Assembly: GCF_000835165.1 (NCBI RefSeq)
Contig: NZ_CP007790.1
Location: 2,170,001-2,234,000, forward strand
Source: Corynebacterium marinum DSM 44953
GTDB lineage: Bacteria; Actinomycetota; Actinomycetes; Mycobacteriales; Mycobacteriaceae
Length of the DNA stretch: 64,000 nt
Direction: 5' to 3'
Shown here piece by piece: positions 26,470 through 35,875 of this stretch; position 1 is the first letter of the stretch; every line of letters starts with the position of its first letter. Position numbers and translations under genes: made by a program. Under the pieces are notes generated by a model. It saw nothing but the letters and a program-made list of their open reading frames with translations. It did no database searches and was not told where the DNA came from.

Positions 26470-27171
26470 ATGAATCAGGACCCGAAGAACACCCCGTCCG
26501 ACACCCCCGGCGACGCCGCCGCGGCCGCCGCGGCCGCCTCCGGCCAGCCGCAGGGGCTGAGCGGCAGTGACGCCGTGAACCTCGCGGCGGAGCAGTCGAA
26601 GAACACCGCCCACCGAAACATCCCGCCGCTGAGCCTGGGCGACCTGCCCATTCCGGATGACACCGCCAACCTCCGCCACGGCCCGAACATCCACGACGGC
26701 CTGCTCGCCCTTCTCCCGCTGGTCGGAGTCTGGCGCGGCGAGGGCCAGGCCGACACGAAGACGGACGGCCTGTACGCCTTCGGCCAGCAGATCATCTTCG
26801 CCCACGACGGCGAGAACTACCTCACCTACGAGTCTCGCATCTGGAAGATCGACGAGGAAGGCAACCCCGTCGGCCCCGACCAGCGTGAGTCCGGCTTCTG
26901 GCGCATCTCGTCCTCCGACGACATCGAGTTCATCTGCACGCACTCCACCGGCGTGGCAGAGATCTTCTACGGCGAACCCGTCAACGAGCGCGCCTGGGAG
27001 GTCGAATCCGCCTCCTGCATGGTCACCTCCACCGGCCCCGCGGGCCTGGGCCCCGGGAAGCGCCTCTACGGCCTCATGCCGAACAACGATCTCGGCTGGG
27101 TCGATGAGCGTGTCGTCGACGGCACCCTGAAGCCGCGGATGTCGGCGCAGCTCACCCGCGTCGCGGGCTAG
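26470..27171 (+). CDS. Nitrobindin-like beta-barrel protein
   Basis: 233 residues: a 65-residue Ala-rich, low-complexity N-terminal tail, then the nitrobindin/FABP-like barrel with the signature LVGVWRGEGQ (GxWxGxG) and FGQQIIFAHDGENYLTYESRIW. Nitrobindins bind haem through a C-terminal His; here that region reads LKPRMSAQLTRVAG, with no His, so haem binding may be lost, as annotated for some corynebacterial relatives. Function unknown. ATG at 26470 has AAGGTGG upstream. Confidence 0.8.
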   Translation: MNQDPKNTPSDTPGDAAAAAAAASGQPQGLSGSDAVNLAAEQSKNTAHRNIPPLSLGDLPIPDDTANLRHGPNIHDGLLALLPLVGVWRGEGQADTKTDGLYAFGQQIIFAHDGENYLTYESRIWKIDEEGNPVGPDQRESGFWRISSSDDIEFICTHSTGVAEIFYGEPVNERAWEVESASCMVTSTGPAGLGPGKRLYGLMPNNDLGWVDERVVDGTLKPRMSAQLTRVAG

Positions 27172-27173
27172 CG

Positions 27174-28097
27174 CTACTCCGCCCCGAGGGCCGCGTTGAT
27201 CAGGGCGCGGACCTCCTTCTCGTTGCCGGGGACCGGCAGCTTGCGCCCGTCGATCTGGGTGACACGGACCGCCACCCGGACGGAGGAGACGAGCCAGACG
27301 GACTCGGCGTCGAGAAGCCGCTGCACCGTCATGTCCTTGGCCTTGCACCGCCAGCCGTGCGCGTCCGCGTACTCGAACAACGCGGCCTGGGTGGTGCCGG
27401 GGAGAACCTCGCCGCCCGGGATGGGAGTGCGCAGCTTCCTCCCCTCCCGCACGGCTATCACCGTCGAGGTCGCCCCCTCCAGGACCCGTCCTGTGCCGGG
27501 GTCGACGTAGATGACGTCGTCGAAACCGCGCGAGCGTGCGTGGCGCAGCGCCGCCATGTTGGCGGCGTAGTTGAGGGTCTTCGCCCCCACCGTCAACCAG
27601 GGGGCGGGCTCCGGCGAACCGCCCTCCGTGGCCTCCCCCACCCCCGGCAGGGAGGTGTCGATGGTGAAGCCCCGCGGGGAGGTCATCACCTTCACGCCGG
27701 TTGTGCGTTGTTCGAGCACCTTCTCGCCGATCGCGGAGATGGTGATCCAGGCGCTGGGGCGGCCGGTGGACTCCCGGCCGCGGGTGTAGGTCCACACGCA
27801 TTTCGCGTCCCGGCCGCTGCGCTCGGTCCACTCCTCCACCGCCTGGCGGGTGGCTTCGATCCAGTACTCGCCGTTGGGCTCGGGCAGGTCCAGCAGGCGC
27901 GCGGAGGCCTGAAAACGGTCGAGATGGCGACGCAGGTTCGCAGGATGGCCGTCGCGGATGAGCAGCGTCTCAAACACGCCGTCCCCGCGGGTGACGGCCG
28001 CGTCGTCCCAGTAGACCAGCGGGAGGGCGGGATTATGTCGGCGGACGGAACCGCCGTAGGGCTCGACGACGTAGATGACGGGGGAGGATGAGTCCAT
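27174..28097 (-). CDS. pabC: Aminodeoxychorismate lyase (class IV PLP enzyme)
   Basis: 307 residues of the branched-chain aminotransferase/ADC lyase fold. The PLP lysine is in TVGAKTLNYAANMAAL and the C-terminal phosphate site in LEGATSTVIAV. It most likely releases pyruvate from 4-amino-4-deoxychorismate to give p-aminobenzoate for folate; a D-amino-acid transaminase cannot be excluded from sequence alone. The neighbour ygfZ encodes a folate-binding protein. The two genes diverge with 42 bases between starts, each with a -10 hexamer 7-8 bases before its start codon. Confidence 0.85.
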   Translation of the reverse strand: MDSSSPVIYVVEPYGGSVRRHNPALPLVYWDDAAVTRGDGVFETLLIRDGHPANLRRHLDRFQASARLLDLPEPNGEYWIEATRQAVEEWTERSGRDAKCVWTYTRGRESTGRPSAWITISAIGEKVLEQRTTGVKVMTSPRGFTIDTSLPGVGEATEGGSPEPAPWLTVGAKTLNYAANMAALRHARSRGFDDVIYVDPGTGRVLEGATSTVIAVREGRKLRTPIPGGEVLPGTTQAALFEYADAHGWRCKAKDMTVQRLLDAESVWLVSSVRVAVRVTQIDGRKLPVPGNEKEVRALINAALGAE

Positions 28098-28139
28098 ATC
28101 CTTGCATTATGCCCCGTTTGGCGGGCTACCATCGGGTGT

Positions 28140-29234
28140 GTGACTTCCCCGACCTCTTCTGACTCGTCCGATTACCGCTCCCCGCTGCTCGGCCGGCCCG
28201 GTGCCGCCGAAGCCCAGGGAACCGACGCCGCCGTGGATTCCGCCGGCGTCGCCTGGCACTACGGCGACCCGTTGGGGGAGCAGCGCGCCGCCCACTCAGG
28301 CCTGATCGTGGTCGACCGCTCCCACCGTAAGGTCCTCCGCGTGACCGGCCCGGATGCCGCCCATTTCCTCAACAACCTGCTGTCCCAGAAGCTCGACGAC
28401 GCCGCCCCCGGCTTCGCCGCCGCCACCCTCGACCTGGACATCCAGGGACGGATCCTCCACCACGCCGATGTCCTGCGCACCGACGATGCCTTCTACCTCG
28501 ATCTCCCCGCCTCCCAGGCGTCGACGTTCCTCGACTTCCTGCAGAAGATGGTGTTCTGGTCCCAGGTCGAGGTCGCCGAGGCGGATCTCGCGGTGCTCAC
28601 CCTGCTCGGCGACGCCGCGCCCCCCGCCGTTGCAGCCCACGCCTCCCGCGACGTCCCGTGGGGCGGTGTACCCCGCCGCGACCTGCTGGTGGAGCGTGCC
28701 AGCCTGGCAGAGACCGTCGCCGCGCTGGAGTCCGCAGGCGCACGCCTGGCCGGACTGATGGCGTTCACCGCCGAGCGTGTCCGCGCGTTGGAGCCGGAGA
28801 AGGCCGCAGACCTCGACGACAAGTCCATCCCGCACGAAATCCCGTCGTGGATCGGCCGGGACGACCTGCCGGGCGCGGTGCACCTGGAGAAGGGTTGCTA
28901 CCGGGGCCAGGAGACCGTCGCCCGGGTGGAGAACCTCGGCCGGTCCCCCCGCGTGCTCGTCATGCTCCAGCTCGACGGCTCCGCCCCCGAGGACCCGGTG
29001 CCCGGCGCCGAGATCACCGGCCCCGCGGGCGGGCGCGCCCTGGGCAGGTTGGGCACCGTCGTCCATGACTGCGATTTCGGGCCCATCGGGTTGGCCCTGG
29101 TGCGCCGTAACGCGCTGGAGGGCCAGCAGTTGAGCATCGGGCCGACCGCCGTCATGGTCGACCCGTCCTCCCTGCCGCGGGAGAAGGGCGAGCAGGCCGG
29201 GCGGGCGGCCGTCAACCGGCTGCGCGGCCACTAA
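28140..29234 (+). CDS. ygfZ: Folate-binding YgfZ/CAF17-type Fe-S assembly protein
   Basis: 364-residue relative of GcvT. The YgfZ signature KGCYRGQE is present (about 251-258), with a folate-binding aminomethyltransferase-like fold. The family helps maintain certain Fe-S enzymes in a folate-dependent way. The GTG at 28140 is 7 bases after TACCAT with no ribosome site. Divergent from pabC. Confidence 0.9.
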   Translation: MTSPTSSDSSDYRSPLLGRPGAAEAQGTDAAVDSAGVAWHYGDPLGEQRAAHSGLIVVDRSHRKVLRVTGPDAAHFLNNLLSQKLDDAAPGFAAATLDLDIQGRILHHADVLRTDDAFYLDLPASQASTFLDFLQKMVFWSQVEVAEADLAVLTLLGDAAPPAVAAHASRDVPWGGVPRRDLLVERASLAETVAALESAGARLAGLMAFTAERVRALEPEKAADLDDKSIPHEIPSWIGRDDLPGAVHLEKGCYRGQETVARVENLGRSPRVLVMLQLDGSAPEDPVPGAEITGPAGGRALGRLGTVVHDCDFGPIGLALVRRNALEGQQLSIGPTAVMVDPSSLPREKGEQAGRAAVNRLRGH

Positions 29235-29463
29235 AAACAGGGGGGAACCGCGAATTTCCCCTCCTCCCCCAGCCACCCCCGGATTCGTCACAGTGATCTT
29301 GTGTTTTTCCCTATTGATGCCCCCTTTCAGCTGCTCAGGGGCACGGTAAGGCATTTTCGGACTCGACACGCTATTGTGTTCAACAGGAATACACACAGAC
29401 GTAAAGCCGATGGGGCATCCGAATTCCCTGGATAGCCTTCACATACCTCAAGGGGGTCAGGCC

Positions 29464-29703
29464 ATGGGACGCGGTCGCGCGAAGGCAAAGCAGACCAAGG
29501 TTGCACGCCAGCTCAAGTACAACACACACGAAATGGATCTGGATTCGCTCCAGCGTGAGCTTGCCTCGCAGAGTCCTCGCCGTTCCTACGACGACGCTGC
29601 AGCAGATGACGACCATGACGACCAGTACGCCGACTACGCGGACTGGGTGGATGAGGACGAGGACGAGGACGAACCACAAGGCTCGTCCTACGCTGGACGC
29701 TAA
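29464..29703 (+). CDS. DUF3073 protein
   Basis: 79 residues: a basic N-terminus MGRGRAKAKQTKVARQLKYNTHEMDLDSLQRELAS, then a strongly acidic Asp/Glu/Tyr-rich tail (DDDHDDQYADYADWVDEDEDEDE). This is the conserved actinobacterial DUF3073, of unknown function. The charge split suggests nucleic-acid or ribosome contact, which is inference. The 229 bases before it hold no other gene; AAGGGGG lies upstream of the ATG. Confidence 0.85.
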   Translation: MGRGRAKAKQTKVARQLKYNTHEMDLDSLQRELASQSPRRSYDDAAADDDHDDQYADYADWVDEDEDEDEPQGSSYAGR

Positions 29704-29731
29704 CTCCGACCACGCGGCTTACCCCGAACTC

Positions 29732-29786
29732 AGAACAATGGCGCGGTACCACCCCACTCCAGGGGCCGGTGCCGCGCCGTTGTTCT
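29732..29786 (+). terminator. Terminator after DUF3073 gene
   Basis: 19-base stem beginning AGAACAATGGCGCGGTACC and closing GGTGCCGCGCC...TTGTTCT with two G-T pairs; loop of 17 bases. Lies 28 bases after the stop. Confidence 0.75.
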
Positions 29787-29811
29787 GTGTGTGTTGCTCC
29801 GCCGCCTGGGC

Positions 29812-29846
29812 GGCAGGGTCACCCAGGACCGCCGGGTGACCCTGCC
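29812..29846 (-). terminator. purM terminator
   Basis: Perfect 13-base stem GGCAGGGTCACCC/GGGTGACCCTGCC with a 9-base loop, 8 bases after the purM stop. Confidence 0.75.
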
Positions 29847-29853
29847 GGGCTTC

Positions 29854-30924
29854 CTAGTAGCCGGGGTGCGTCCCGCTGAGCGACGCGCGCTGCGTGTCCT
29901 CGGCGGTGGCGGTGCGGACAGTGCCGAGCTCCCAGGCGTCGATGTGACGTGCGGTGAGCATGGCCAGGGCGCGGTCGCGGTCCTCGGGGGCCACGATGGC
30001 CACCATGCCGACACCCATGTTGAAGGTCTTCTCCATCTCTTCGCCGGGGACCTTGCCCAGGTCGGCGATGGTGCGGAAGATCTGGCTCGGAGTCCAGGTG
30101 GAACGGCTCATGTCGCCGACCAGCCCCTCGGGGATGATGCGCTCCATGTTGCCGGCCAGGCCGCCGCCGGTGACATGGCAGAAGGTGCGGACCTTGCACT
30201 CGGAGGCGAGAGCGAGGCAGTCCTTGGCGTAGATGCGGGTCGGCTCGAGGAGTTCTTCGCCGAGGGTGCGGCCCAGTTCCTCGATGTGCCCGTCGAGCGG
30301 CAGGCCGGCCTTCTCCAGGAGGACGTGGCGGGCCAGGGAGTAGCCGTTGGAGTGCAGGCCGGAAGAGGCCATGCCGATGATGATGTCGCCGGAGCGGACC
30401 AGGTGGGGGCCGAGAAGATCATCCGCCTCGACCACGCCGACCGCGGTGGCGGACACGTCGTAGGCGCCCGGCTCCATGAGGCCCGGGTGCTCCGCGGTCT
30501 CGCCGCCGAGGAGGGCGCAGCCCGCCTGGATGCAACCTTCGGCGATGCCCGCGACGATCTGCGCGACGTGCTCGGGGACGACCTTGCCGATGGCGATGTA
30601 GTCCTGGAGGAAGAGCGGCTCGGCTCCGCAGACGACGAGGTCGTCGACGCACATGGCGACGAGGTCGATGCCGATGGTGTCGTGCTTGTTCATCGCCTGG
30701 GCGACGGCGAGCTTGGTGCCCACTCCGTCGGAGCCTGCGGCCAGGAGGGGCTCCTTGTACTTGCCCAGCGCGAAGAGGCCGGCGAAGCCGCCGAGTCCGC
30801 CGCGGACCTCGGGCCGGGTGGCCTTCTTCGCCAGCGGGGCGAACAGCTCGACGGCGCGGTCGCCGGCCTCGATGTCCACTCCGGCTGCTGCGTAGGAGGC
30901 GCCCTGGTGGTCGGTCTCGGTCAT
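29854..30924 (-). CDS. purM: Phosphoribosylformylglycinamidine cyclo-ligase (AIR synthetase)
   Basis: 356 residues, closing the imidazole ring of AIR (purine step 5) using ATP. Signatures: YAAAGVDIEAGDRAVE at the start, SDGVGTKLAVA, GGETAEHPG and HVTGGGLAGNMERIIP. Lies 38 bases downstream of purF and probably cotranscribed. Confidence 0.96.
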   Translation of the reverse strand: MTETDHQGASYAAAGVDIEAGDRAVELFAPLAKKATRPEVRGGLGGFAGLFALGKYKEPLLAAGSDGVGTKLAVAQAMNKHDTIGIDLVAMCVDDLVVCGAEPLFLQDYIAIGKVVPEHVAQIVAGIAEGCIQAGCALLGGETAEHPGLMEPGAYDVSATAVGVVEADDLLGPHLVRSGDIIIGMASSGLHSNGYSLARHVLLEKAGLPLDGHIEELGRTLGEELLEPTRIYAKDCLALASECKVRTFCHVTGGGLAGNMERIIPEGLVGDMSRSTWTPSQIFRTIADLGKVPGEEMEKTFNMGVGMVAIVAPEDRDRALAMLTARHIDAWELGTVRTATAEDTQRASLSGTHPGY

Positions 30925-30962
30925 GGGTTCTCAGTTCTCTTTCTTCAGGGAGTCGAGCGGAT

Positions 30963-32480
30963 CTAGTTGGCCTGCATCTTGGCGACCAGTTCCGCGTTGG
31001 CGCTGCCGGTGGGCAGACCGAGCGGGTAGGTGCCGTCGAAGCATGCGGTGCACAGCTGCTCACGCGGCTGTTCGGTCGACTCCACCATTTCATCAATGGA
31101 GACGAATCCGAGGGAGTCCGCGCCGATGGCGGTGCAGATCGACTGGGTGAGGGCGTCGCCGTTCTGGGCGTCGCCGGCGCCGGCGTTGGCGATGAGTTCG
31201 CCGGGGCTGGCGAAGTCGATGCCGTAGAAGCACGGCCACTTCACCGGCGGGGAGGCGATCCGGACGTGGACCTCCGCCGCACCCGCCTCGCGCAGCATGC
31301 GGATCAGGGCCCGCTGGGTGTTGCCGCGGACGATGGAGTCGTCGACGACGATGAGCTTCTTGCCGGCGATGACCTCGCGCAGCGGGTTGAGCTTGAGGCG
31401 GATGCCCAGCTGGCGCAGCGTCTGGGAGGGCTGGATGAAGGTGCGGCCGACATAGGCGTTCTTGACCAGGCCCTGGCCGAAGGGGATGCCGGATTCGCGG
31501 GCGTAGCCCACGGCCGCGGGGGTGCCTGAATCAGGCACCGGGATGACCAGGTCGCCTTCGGCGGGGAACTCCCGGGCGAGACGGCGGCCGATCTCGATGC
31601 GCGTGGCGTTGACGGAGCGGCCGCGGATGTTGGAGTCGGGGCGCGCCAGGTAGACGAACTCGAAGACGCAGCCCTTGTGGGTGGTCTCCGCGAAGCGTGT
31701 GCTGCGCACGCCGCCCTCGTCGATGGCGACGAGTTCGCCGGGCTCGATCTCCCGCACGAAGGCGGCGCCGATGATGTCGAGCGCGCAGGTCTCGGAGGCG
31801 ACGACCCAGCCGCGGTCGAGCCGGCCCAGCACCAGGGGGCGCACGCCGTGGGGGTCGCGCGCCGCGTAGAGGGTGTGCCCGTCGGTGAAGGTGAGGCAGA
31901 AGGCTCCCTTGACCCGCGGGAGAAGTTCCTGGGCGGACTCGAAGACCGTCCGGCCCTCGGCGACGGATTCCGCCAGCAGGGCGGTGATCACGGCGGTGTC
32001 GGAGGAGGCCGCCTCCGCGTCGCGGAACTCCTTCAGCCCGCGGGCGATCGCCTCTTCCCGGAGCTCGACGAAGTTGACGAGGTTGCCGTTGTGCCCGAGG
32101 GCGACGTCGGTGCCGTCGGGGGAGGTGCGGAACATCGGCTGGACATTCTCCCACTTCTTTCCCCCGGCGGTGGAGTAGCGGGTGTGTCCGAGCGCGATGT
32201 CGCCGTGCAGCGCACCGAGGGAGGATTCGTCGAAGACCTGGGAGACGAGTCCCATGTCCTTGAACACCACGATGCGTTCGCCGTCGCCGACAGCGATGCC
32301 GGCGGCCTCCTGGCCGCGGTGCTGGAGGGCGAACAGCCCGAAATAGGTCAGTTTGGCGACTTCTTCGCCTGGGGCCCACACACCGAAGACCCCGCACTCT
32401 TCACGGGGCTCGGTCTCACCACGGTCGTCGAGGCCGTTGAGCGGGGCGGATTCGGTCCGGGAACGGTCCATATTTACCAC
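30963..32480 (-). CDS. purF: Amidophosphoribosyltransferase
   Basis: 505 residues; first committed step of purine synthesis (PRPP + Gln to phosphoribosylamine). An N-terminal propeptide precedes the nucleophile in EECGVFGVWAP (mature enzyme would start at Cys). The glutaminase domain has FALQHRGQEAAGIAV and GHTRYSTAGG, and the PRPP loop is LIVVDDSIVRGNT. GTG at 32480 is chosen because TAGAGT lies exactly 7 bases upstream (leaderless); ATG at 32471 is an alternative with the same frame. Confidence 0.95.
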   Translation of the reverse strand: MVNMDRSRTESAPLNGLDDRGETEPREECGVFGVWAPGEEVAKLTYFGLFALQHRGQEAAGIAVGDGERIVVFKDMGLVSQVFDESSLGALHGDIALGHTRYSTAGGKKWENVQPMFRTSPDGTDVALGHNGNLVNFVELREEAIARGLKEFRDAEAASSDTAVITALLAESVAEGRTVFESAQELLPRVKGAFCLTFTDGHTLYAARDPHGVRPLVLGRLDRGWVVASETCALDIIGAAFVREIEPGELVAIDEGGVRSTRFAETTHKGCVFEFVYLARPDSNIRGRSVNATRIEIGRRLAREFPAEGDLVIPVPDSGTPAAVGYARESGIPFGQGLVKNAYVGRTFIQPSQTLRQLGIRLKLNPLREVIAGKKLIVVDDSIVRGNTQRALIRMLREAGAAEVHVRIASPPVKWPCFYGIDFASPGELIANAGAGDAQNGDALTQSICTAIGADSLGFVSIDEMVESTEQPREQLCTACFDGTYPLGLPTGSANAELVAKMQAN

Positions 32481-32506
32481 GACCTACACTCTAGTCCGTG
32501 ACCTCG

Positions 32507-32866
32507 TCACAAACTAATGACCGGCAGCAAACGCCCCACCTCGGTGACCCGCTGGCCCGAGGCCTGGACGCGGCCGTCGGCGAGCGCGGCGTCGAGAAGC
32601 AGCTCCCCGGTGGCCAGCTGGAGCCACGTCAGCGGGTCGGTCTCGAAGACGTTGGGCGGGGTCCCGCGCGTGTGTGCGGGACCGGCGATGCACTGCACCG
32701 CGACGAAGGGCGGGACCCGCACCTCGACCGTCCTCCCGGGCGCGTCCTGCGCGAGCTGGCGGACGGTGCCGCGGACGGCGTCGGCGAGCAGGGCACGGGG
32801 CGGCTTCTCGACGCCCGACGGGTCCCGGACCCAGTCAAACACCGCGGCCACTGAAGAGATGTCCAT
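32507..32866 (-). CDS. Sterol-carrier-like family protein
   Basis: 119 residues, resembling the short SCP-like/actinobacterial DUF1706-type proteins found next to purF in corynebacteria (RTVEVRVPPFVAVQCIAGPAHTRGTPPNVFETDPLTWLQLATGEL). The ligand and role are unknown. ATG at 32866 follows TAGAAT by 8 bases, without a ribosome site. Same strand as purF, 26 bases upstream of it. Confidence 0.75.
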   Translation of the reverse strand: MDISSVAAVFDWVRDPSGVEKPPRALLADAVRGTVRQLAQDAPGRTVEVRVPPFVAVQCIAGPAHTRGTPPNVFETDPLTWLQLATGELLLDAALADGRVQASGQRVTEVGRLLPVISL

Positions 32867-32936
32867 GACCCCGCATTCTACCCAAGGTAATGTGTGCCCC
32901 TAACCCCGATAGTTCGCTGAGAGAAAGCACGTCCGC

Positions 32937-33929
32937 ATGACGAACAACCAGAAGTCCCCGAAGGTCACCCTGCGATTCCTCGCCGCCCCCACCGACGTCC
33001 TCATGGCCGGAAACCAGGGTGTCAGCGGTGGCCGCGTGCTCGAGTGGATCGACAAGGCCGCCTACGCCTGCGCCGTCCAGTGGTCCGCCACCTACTGCGT
33101 CACCGCCTACGTCGGCCACATCCACTTCAACCGGCCCATCCCCTCCGGCCACATGGTGGAGGTGCGTTCACGGATCGCGATGACGGGGCGTTCCTCGATG
33201 CACATCGTCAACGAGGTCTACTCCGCCGACCCCCGCGAGGGCGTTTTCACCCGGGCGTGCGACTGCCTGGTCATTTTCGTGGCCAAGGACACCGCCACCG
33301 GAAAGACCCAGGCGGTGCCCGAGTTCATCCCGTCCAACGAGGAGGAGCGGCGCGTCCTCGACGCCGCGCTCTCGCGCATCGAACTGCGCAAGGCCATCGA
33401 GTCGGAGATGGAGCAGCAGACCTACAACGGCCCCTCCGAGGCCCCGCGCGTGATCCACCGCTTCCTGGCGAAGCCCACCGACATCAACTGGGGCGGCAAG
33501 GTCCACGGCGGCACCGCCATGGAGTGGATCGACGAGGCCGGCGCGGCCTGCACGATGGAGTGGTCTGGCGAGCACACCGTCGCGGTGTACGCCGGCGGGA
33601 TCCGCTTCTACCGCCCTATCAGCATCGGCGACCTCATCGAGGTCGACGCCCGCATGGTGCGCACCGATTCCCGCTCCATGCAGCTGAGCGTCCACGTGCG
33701 TTCCGGGAGCCCGCGCGGCGGCCGCGAGCACCTCCAGACCGCGATCCATGCCACCGTGACCTACCTGGCCATGGACGTCGACGGCAACGCCCTGCCCGCC
33801 CGCCAGTTCACCCCGCGCACCACCGAGGACGTGCGGCTCGCCGAGCACGCCACGACCCTGCGCGAGCTCCGCGCGAAGTACGCGCCGACGCCGCTGGTGC
33901 CGCAGAGCACCCCGTCGCACATCGACTAG
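32937..33929 (+). CDS. Double hotdog acyl-CoA thioesterase
   Basis: 330 residues composed of two hotdog domains in tandem (about 8-130 and 160-300). Each has the pattern T(D/x)...GGxxxEWIDxAAxAxAxxWS: GVSGGRVLEWIDKAAYACAVQWS and KVHGGTAMEWIDEAGAACTMEWS. This is the acyl-CoA hydrolase family (YciA/BACH-like). It cleaves acyl-CoA thioesters, probably medium or long chain. Divergent from the sterol-carrier-like gene. Confidence 0.9.
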   Translation: MTNNQKSPKVTLRFLAAPTDVLMAGNQGVSGGRVLEWIDKAAYACAVQWSATYCVTAYVGHIHFNRPIPSGHMVEVRSRIAMTGRSSMHIVNEVYSADPREGVFTRACDCLVIFVAKDTATGKTQAVPEFIPSNEEERRVLDAALSRIELRKAIESEMEQQTYNGPSEAPRVIHRFLAKPTDINWGGKVHGGTAMEWIDEAGAACTMEWSGEHTVAVYAGGIRFYRPISIGDLIEVDARMVRTDSRSMQLSVHVRSGSPRGGREHLQTAIHATVTYLAMDVDGNALPARQFTPRTTEDVRLAEHATTLRELRAKYAPTPLVPQSTPSHID

Positions 33930-33946
33930 GAGCGGGAGTCAGGCCG

Positions 33947-34633
33947 CTACAGGAGGTGCTGCGCCAGCATCCCGGCGGCCACGACCATCATCGCCACGCC
34001 GGCCACGCCGGTCAGGATCCGCGAGCCCCGTTCCGAACCCGCGAGCACCCTGCCCGCGAACAGTCCGAGCAGCGCGTAGAAGGTCGTCGCCGACGCGATG
34101 AACAGCAGCCCCAGCGCGAACATCTGCGCCGCGGCGGGCCAGCCGGCGGGGGCGATGAACTGCGGCAGCAGCGCGATGAACAGCATCAGCCCCTTCGGGT
34201 TGAGGCCGCTCACCGCTGCGCCGGTGGCGACGGTTCCCGCCCGCTTCTCGACGGCCGTCTCCGCCCTCGTCAGCGTCGCAACTCCCCCGCCGCCGGGCTC
34301 CTCGTCCGGTGCGGCAGACAAAGCCGTGTCGACCTCGACGCTGACCGGGCCGGCCAACGCCGCCCGCACCATCGTCCAGCCGATCCGCAGGAGCACGAGC
34401 ACGCCGAGGACCGTCACAACGGTCAGCAGCACCGGATGCCGGGCCACCAGCGCACCGAGGCCACCGGAGACGACGACCGTCAGGCCGAGGTAACCCAGCC
34501 CGATCCCCAGCAGGGGCAGGACGAGGGAGCGGCGCCGGAAGGCGTGGCCGAGCACGAACGCCCAGTCCGGGCCCGGGGTGACGATCAGCAGCAGGCTGAC
34601 GGCCCAGAAGCTCAAGAGGTGCGCGATATCCAT
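33947..34633 (-). CDS. LysE/RhtB-family amino acid exporter
   Basis: 228 residues with about six membrane segments, the family motif VTPGPDWAFVLGHAFRRR near the N-terminus, and VSGLNPKGLMLFIALLPQFI. It has a hydrophilic central loop of about 40 residues. Probably exports an amino acid or derivative. The divergent Lrp-family gene 96 bases away is a likely regulator, by analogy with other exporter/Lrp pairs such as brnFE/lrp; the substrate cannot be assigned. Confidence 0.85.
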   Translation of the reverse strand: MDIAHLLSFWAVSLLLIVTPGPDWAFVLGHAFRRRSLVLPLLGIGLGYLGLTVVVSGGLGALVARHPVLLTVVTVLGVLVLLRIGWTMVRAALAGPVSVEVDTALSAAPDEEPGGGGVATLTRAETAVEKRAGTVATGAAVSGLNPKGLMLFIALLPQFIAPAGWPAAAQMFALGLLFIASATTFYALLGLFAGRVLAGSERGSRILTGVAGVAMMVVAAGMLAQHLL

Positions 34634-34729
34634 GCCAGTGATGATGCCGACGATCCGGCGGGCCGGAAACTTCCGCGCTTTTCATTCATCCCGGGTTGAC
34701 CAGGCGCGCCTTATGGCAGAATCAGGCGC

Positions 34730-35182
34730 ATGGACGCTGTCGACCGCACGATTCTGTCACTGATCCAGGACAATGCGCGGATCACAGCCGCGGAGCTGGC
34801 GCATCATACGGGGGCGTCATCAAGCACCTGCCTGCGGCGCCTTCGGGCGCTGGAACGCGGGGGCGTGATCACCGGATTCCACACCCGCCTGGACCCCGCG
34901 ACGGTCGGCTACGGCGTGCAGGTGATCGCGTTCATCACCCTGGACCAGGAGGACCGGGCGACGGTGGCGGCGCTGGAGGACGGGCTGGCGGCTATCCCCC
35001 AGGTGCTGTCGGCGGAGCGGCTGTTCGGCGACCCGGACTTCCTCGTACGTCTGGTGGCGCACGACCTCGCGGACTACCAGCGGCTGCGCGACGAGCACCT
35101 GAGCGAACTGCCAGGCGTCGCGCGGATCACCTCCACGCTGGTCATGCGGACCATCGTCGCCGACGGGCCGATTCCGCTCTAG
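34730..35182 (+). CDS. Lrp/AsnC-family regulator
   Basis: 150 residues: N-terminal helix-turn-helix (DRTILSLIQDNARITAAELAHHTGASSSTCLRRLRALERGGVI) and a C-terminal RAM/AsnC ligand domain. Divergent from an LysE exporter, which it probably controls in response to an amino acid. A TTGACC (34696-34701) and CAGAAT (34717-34722) lie upstream, the latter 7 bases before the ATG. Its stop interlocks with that of the haemolysin-III gene (CTAG). Confidence 0.9.
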   Translation: MDAVDRTILSLIQDNARITAAELAHHTGASSSTCLRRLRALERGGVITGFHTRLDPATVGYGVQVIAFITLDQEDRATVAALEDGLAAIPQVLSAERLFGDPDFLVRLVAHDLADYQRLRDEHLSELPGVARITSTLVMRTIVADGPIPL

Positions 35183-35859
35183 ACGACGACCATCCACACC
35201 GCGACCTGGTGCACCGCCGCCGCGACGATCGTGGCCGTGTGGAAGTGCTCGTGGTAGCCGATGACGCTGGCGTCCCGGCCCGGCCAGCGGAACCCGTACA
35301 TCAGCGCGCCGAGCGAGTAGACCATGCCGCCGGCGAACAGCAGCCACACCACCGCCGGGCCGACCCCCGACCACAGCTCCGGAACGAGGGGAACGATGAG
35401 CCAGCCCAGCGTGAGGTAGACGACCACCGACAACCAGCGGGGATGGTCGATCCACACCAGATTGAGCGCGATTCCGAGCGCCGCGCCGGTCCAGGCCGAG
35501 ACGAGCATCCAGGTGGCCTGCGTGGACTCCAGGGCAATGAGGCAGAAGGGCGTGTACGTGGCGGCGATGAAGAAAGCGATGGTGGCGTGGTCGGCTCGCC
35601 GCCACCCCTCGACCGTGCGCTGGCTGCGCCACCGGCCGAGATGGTAGGCGGCGGACACACCGAACAGGACGACCACCGAGACCGCGTAGAGGGTCACCCC
35701 GAGCGCCTGCCACCAGACGATGGTCATCCATGCGTAGGTGGCCAGGACGGAGCCTGCGACGACGGAGGCCAGCGCGGCGATGAAGTGGAACCAGCCGCGC
35801 GTGACCGGGCGCGGGCCGCGGTCGAAGACCGTCCTGGTGATCGTGATGGTATCTGCCAC
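35179..35859 (-). CDS. Haemolysin III/PAQR-family membrane protein (TrhA-like)
   Basis: 226 residues with seven predicted membrane segments and the PAQR metal-binding motifs: SAAYHLG, ADHATIAFFIAATYTP and GYHEHFHTATIVAAAVHQVAV. In bacteria the TrhA group influences membrane lipid composition and fluidity; haemolytic activity is not implied. GTG at 35859. A strong palindrome with a repeated octamer lies just upstream (35876-35899), probably an operator. Confidence 0.85.
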   Translation of the reverse strand: MADTITITRTVFDRGPRPVTRGWFHFIAALASVVAGSVLATYAWMTIVWWQALGVTLYAVSVVVLFGVSAAYHLGRWRSQRTVEGWRRADHATIAFFIAATYTPFCLIALESTQATWMLVSAWTGAALGIALNLVWIDHPRWLSVVVYLTLGWLIVPLVPELWSGVGPAVVWLLFAGGMVYSLGALMYGFRWPGRDASVIGYHEHFHTATIVAAAVHQVAVWMVVV

Positions 35860-35875
35860 TGGCCCAACCTTCCTT

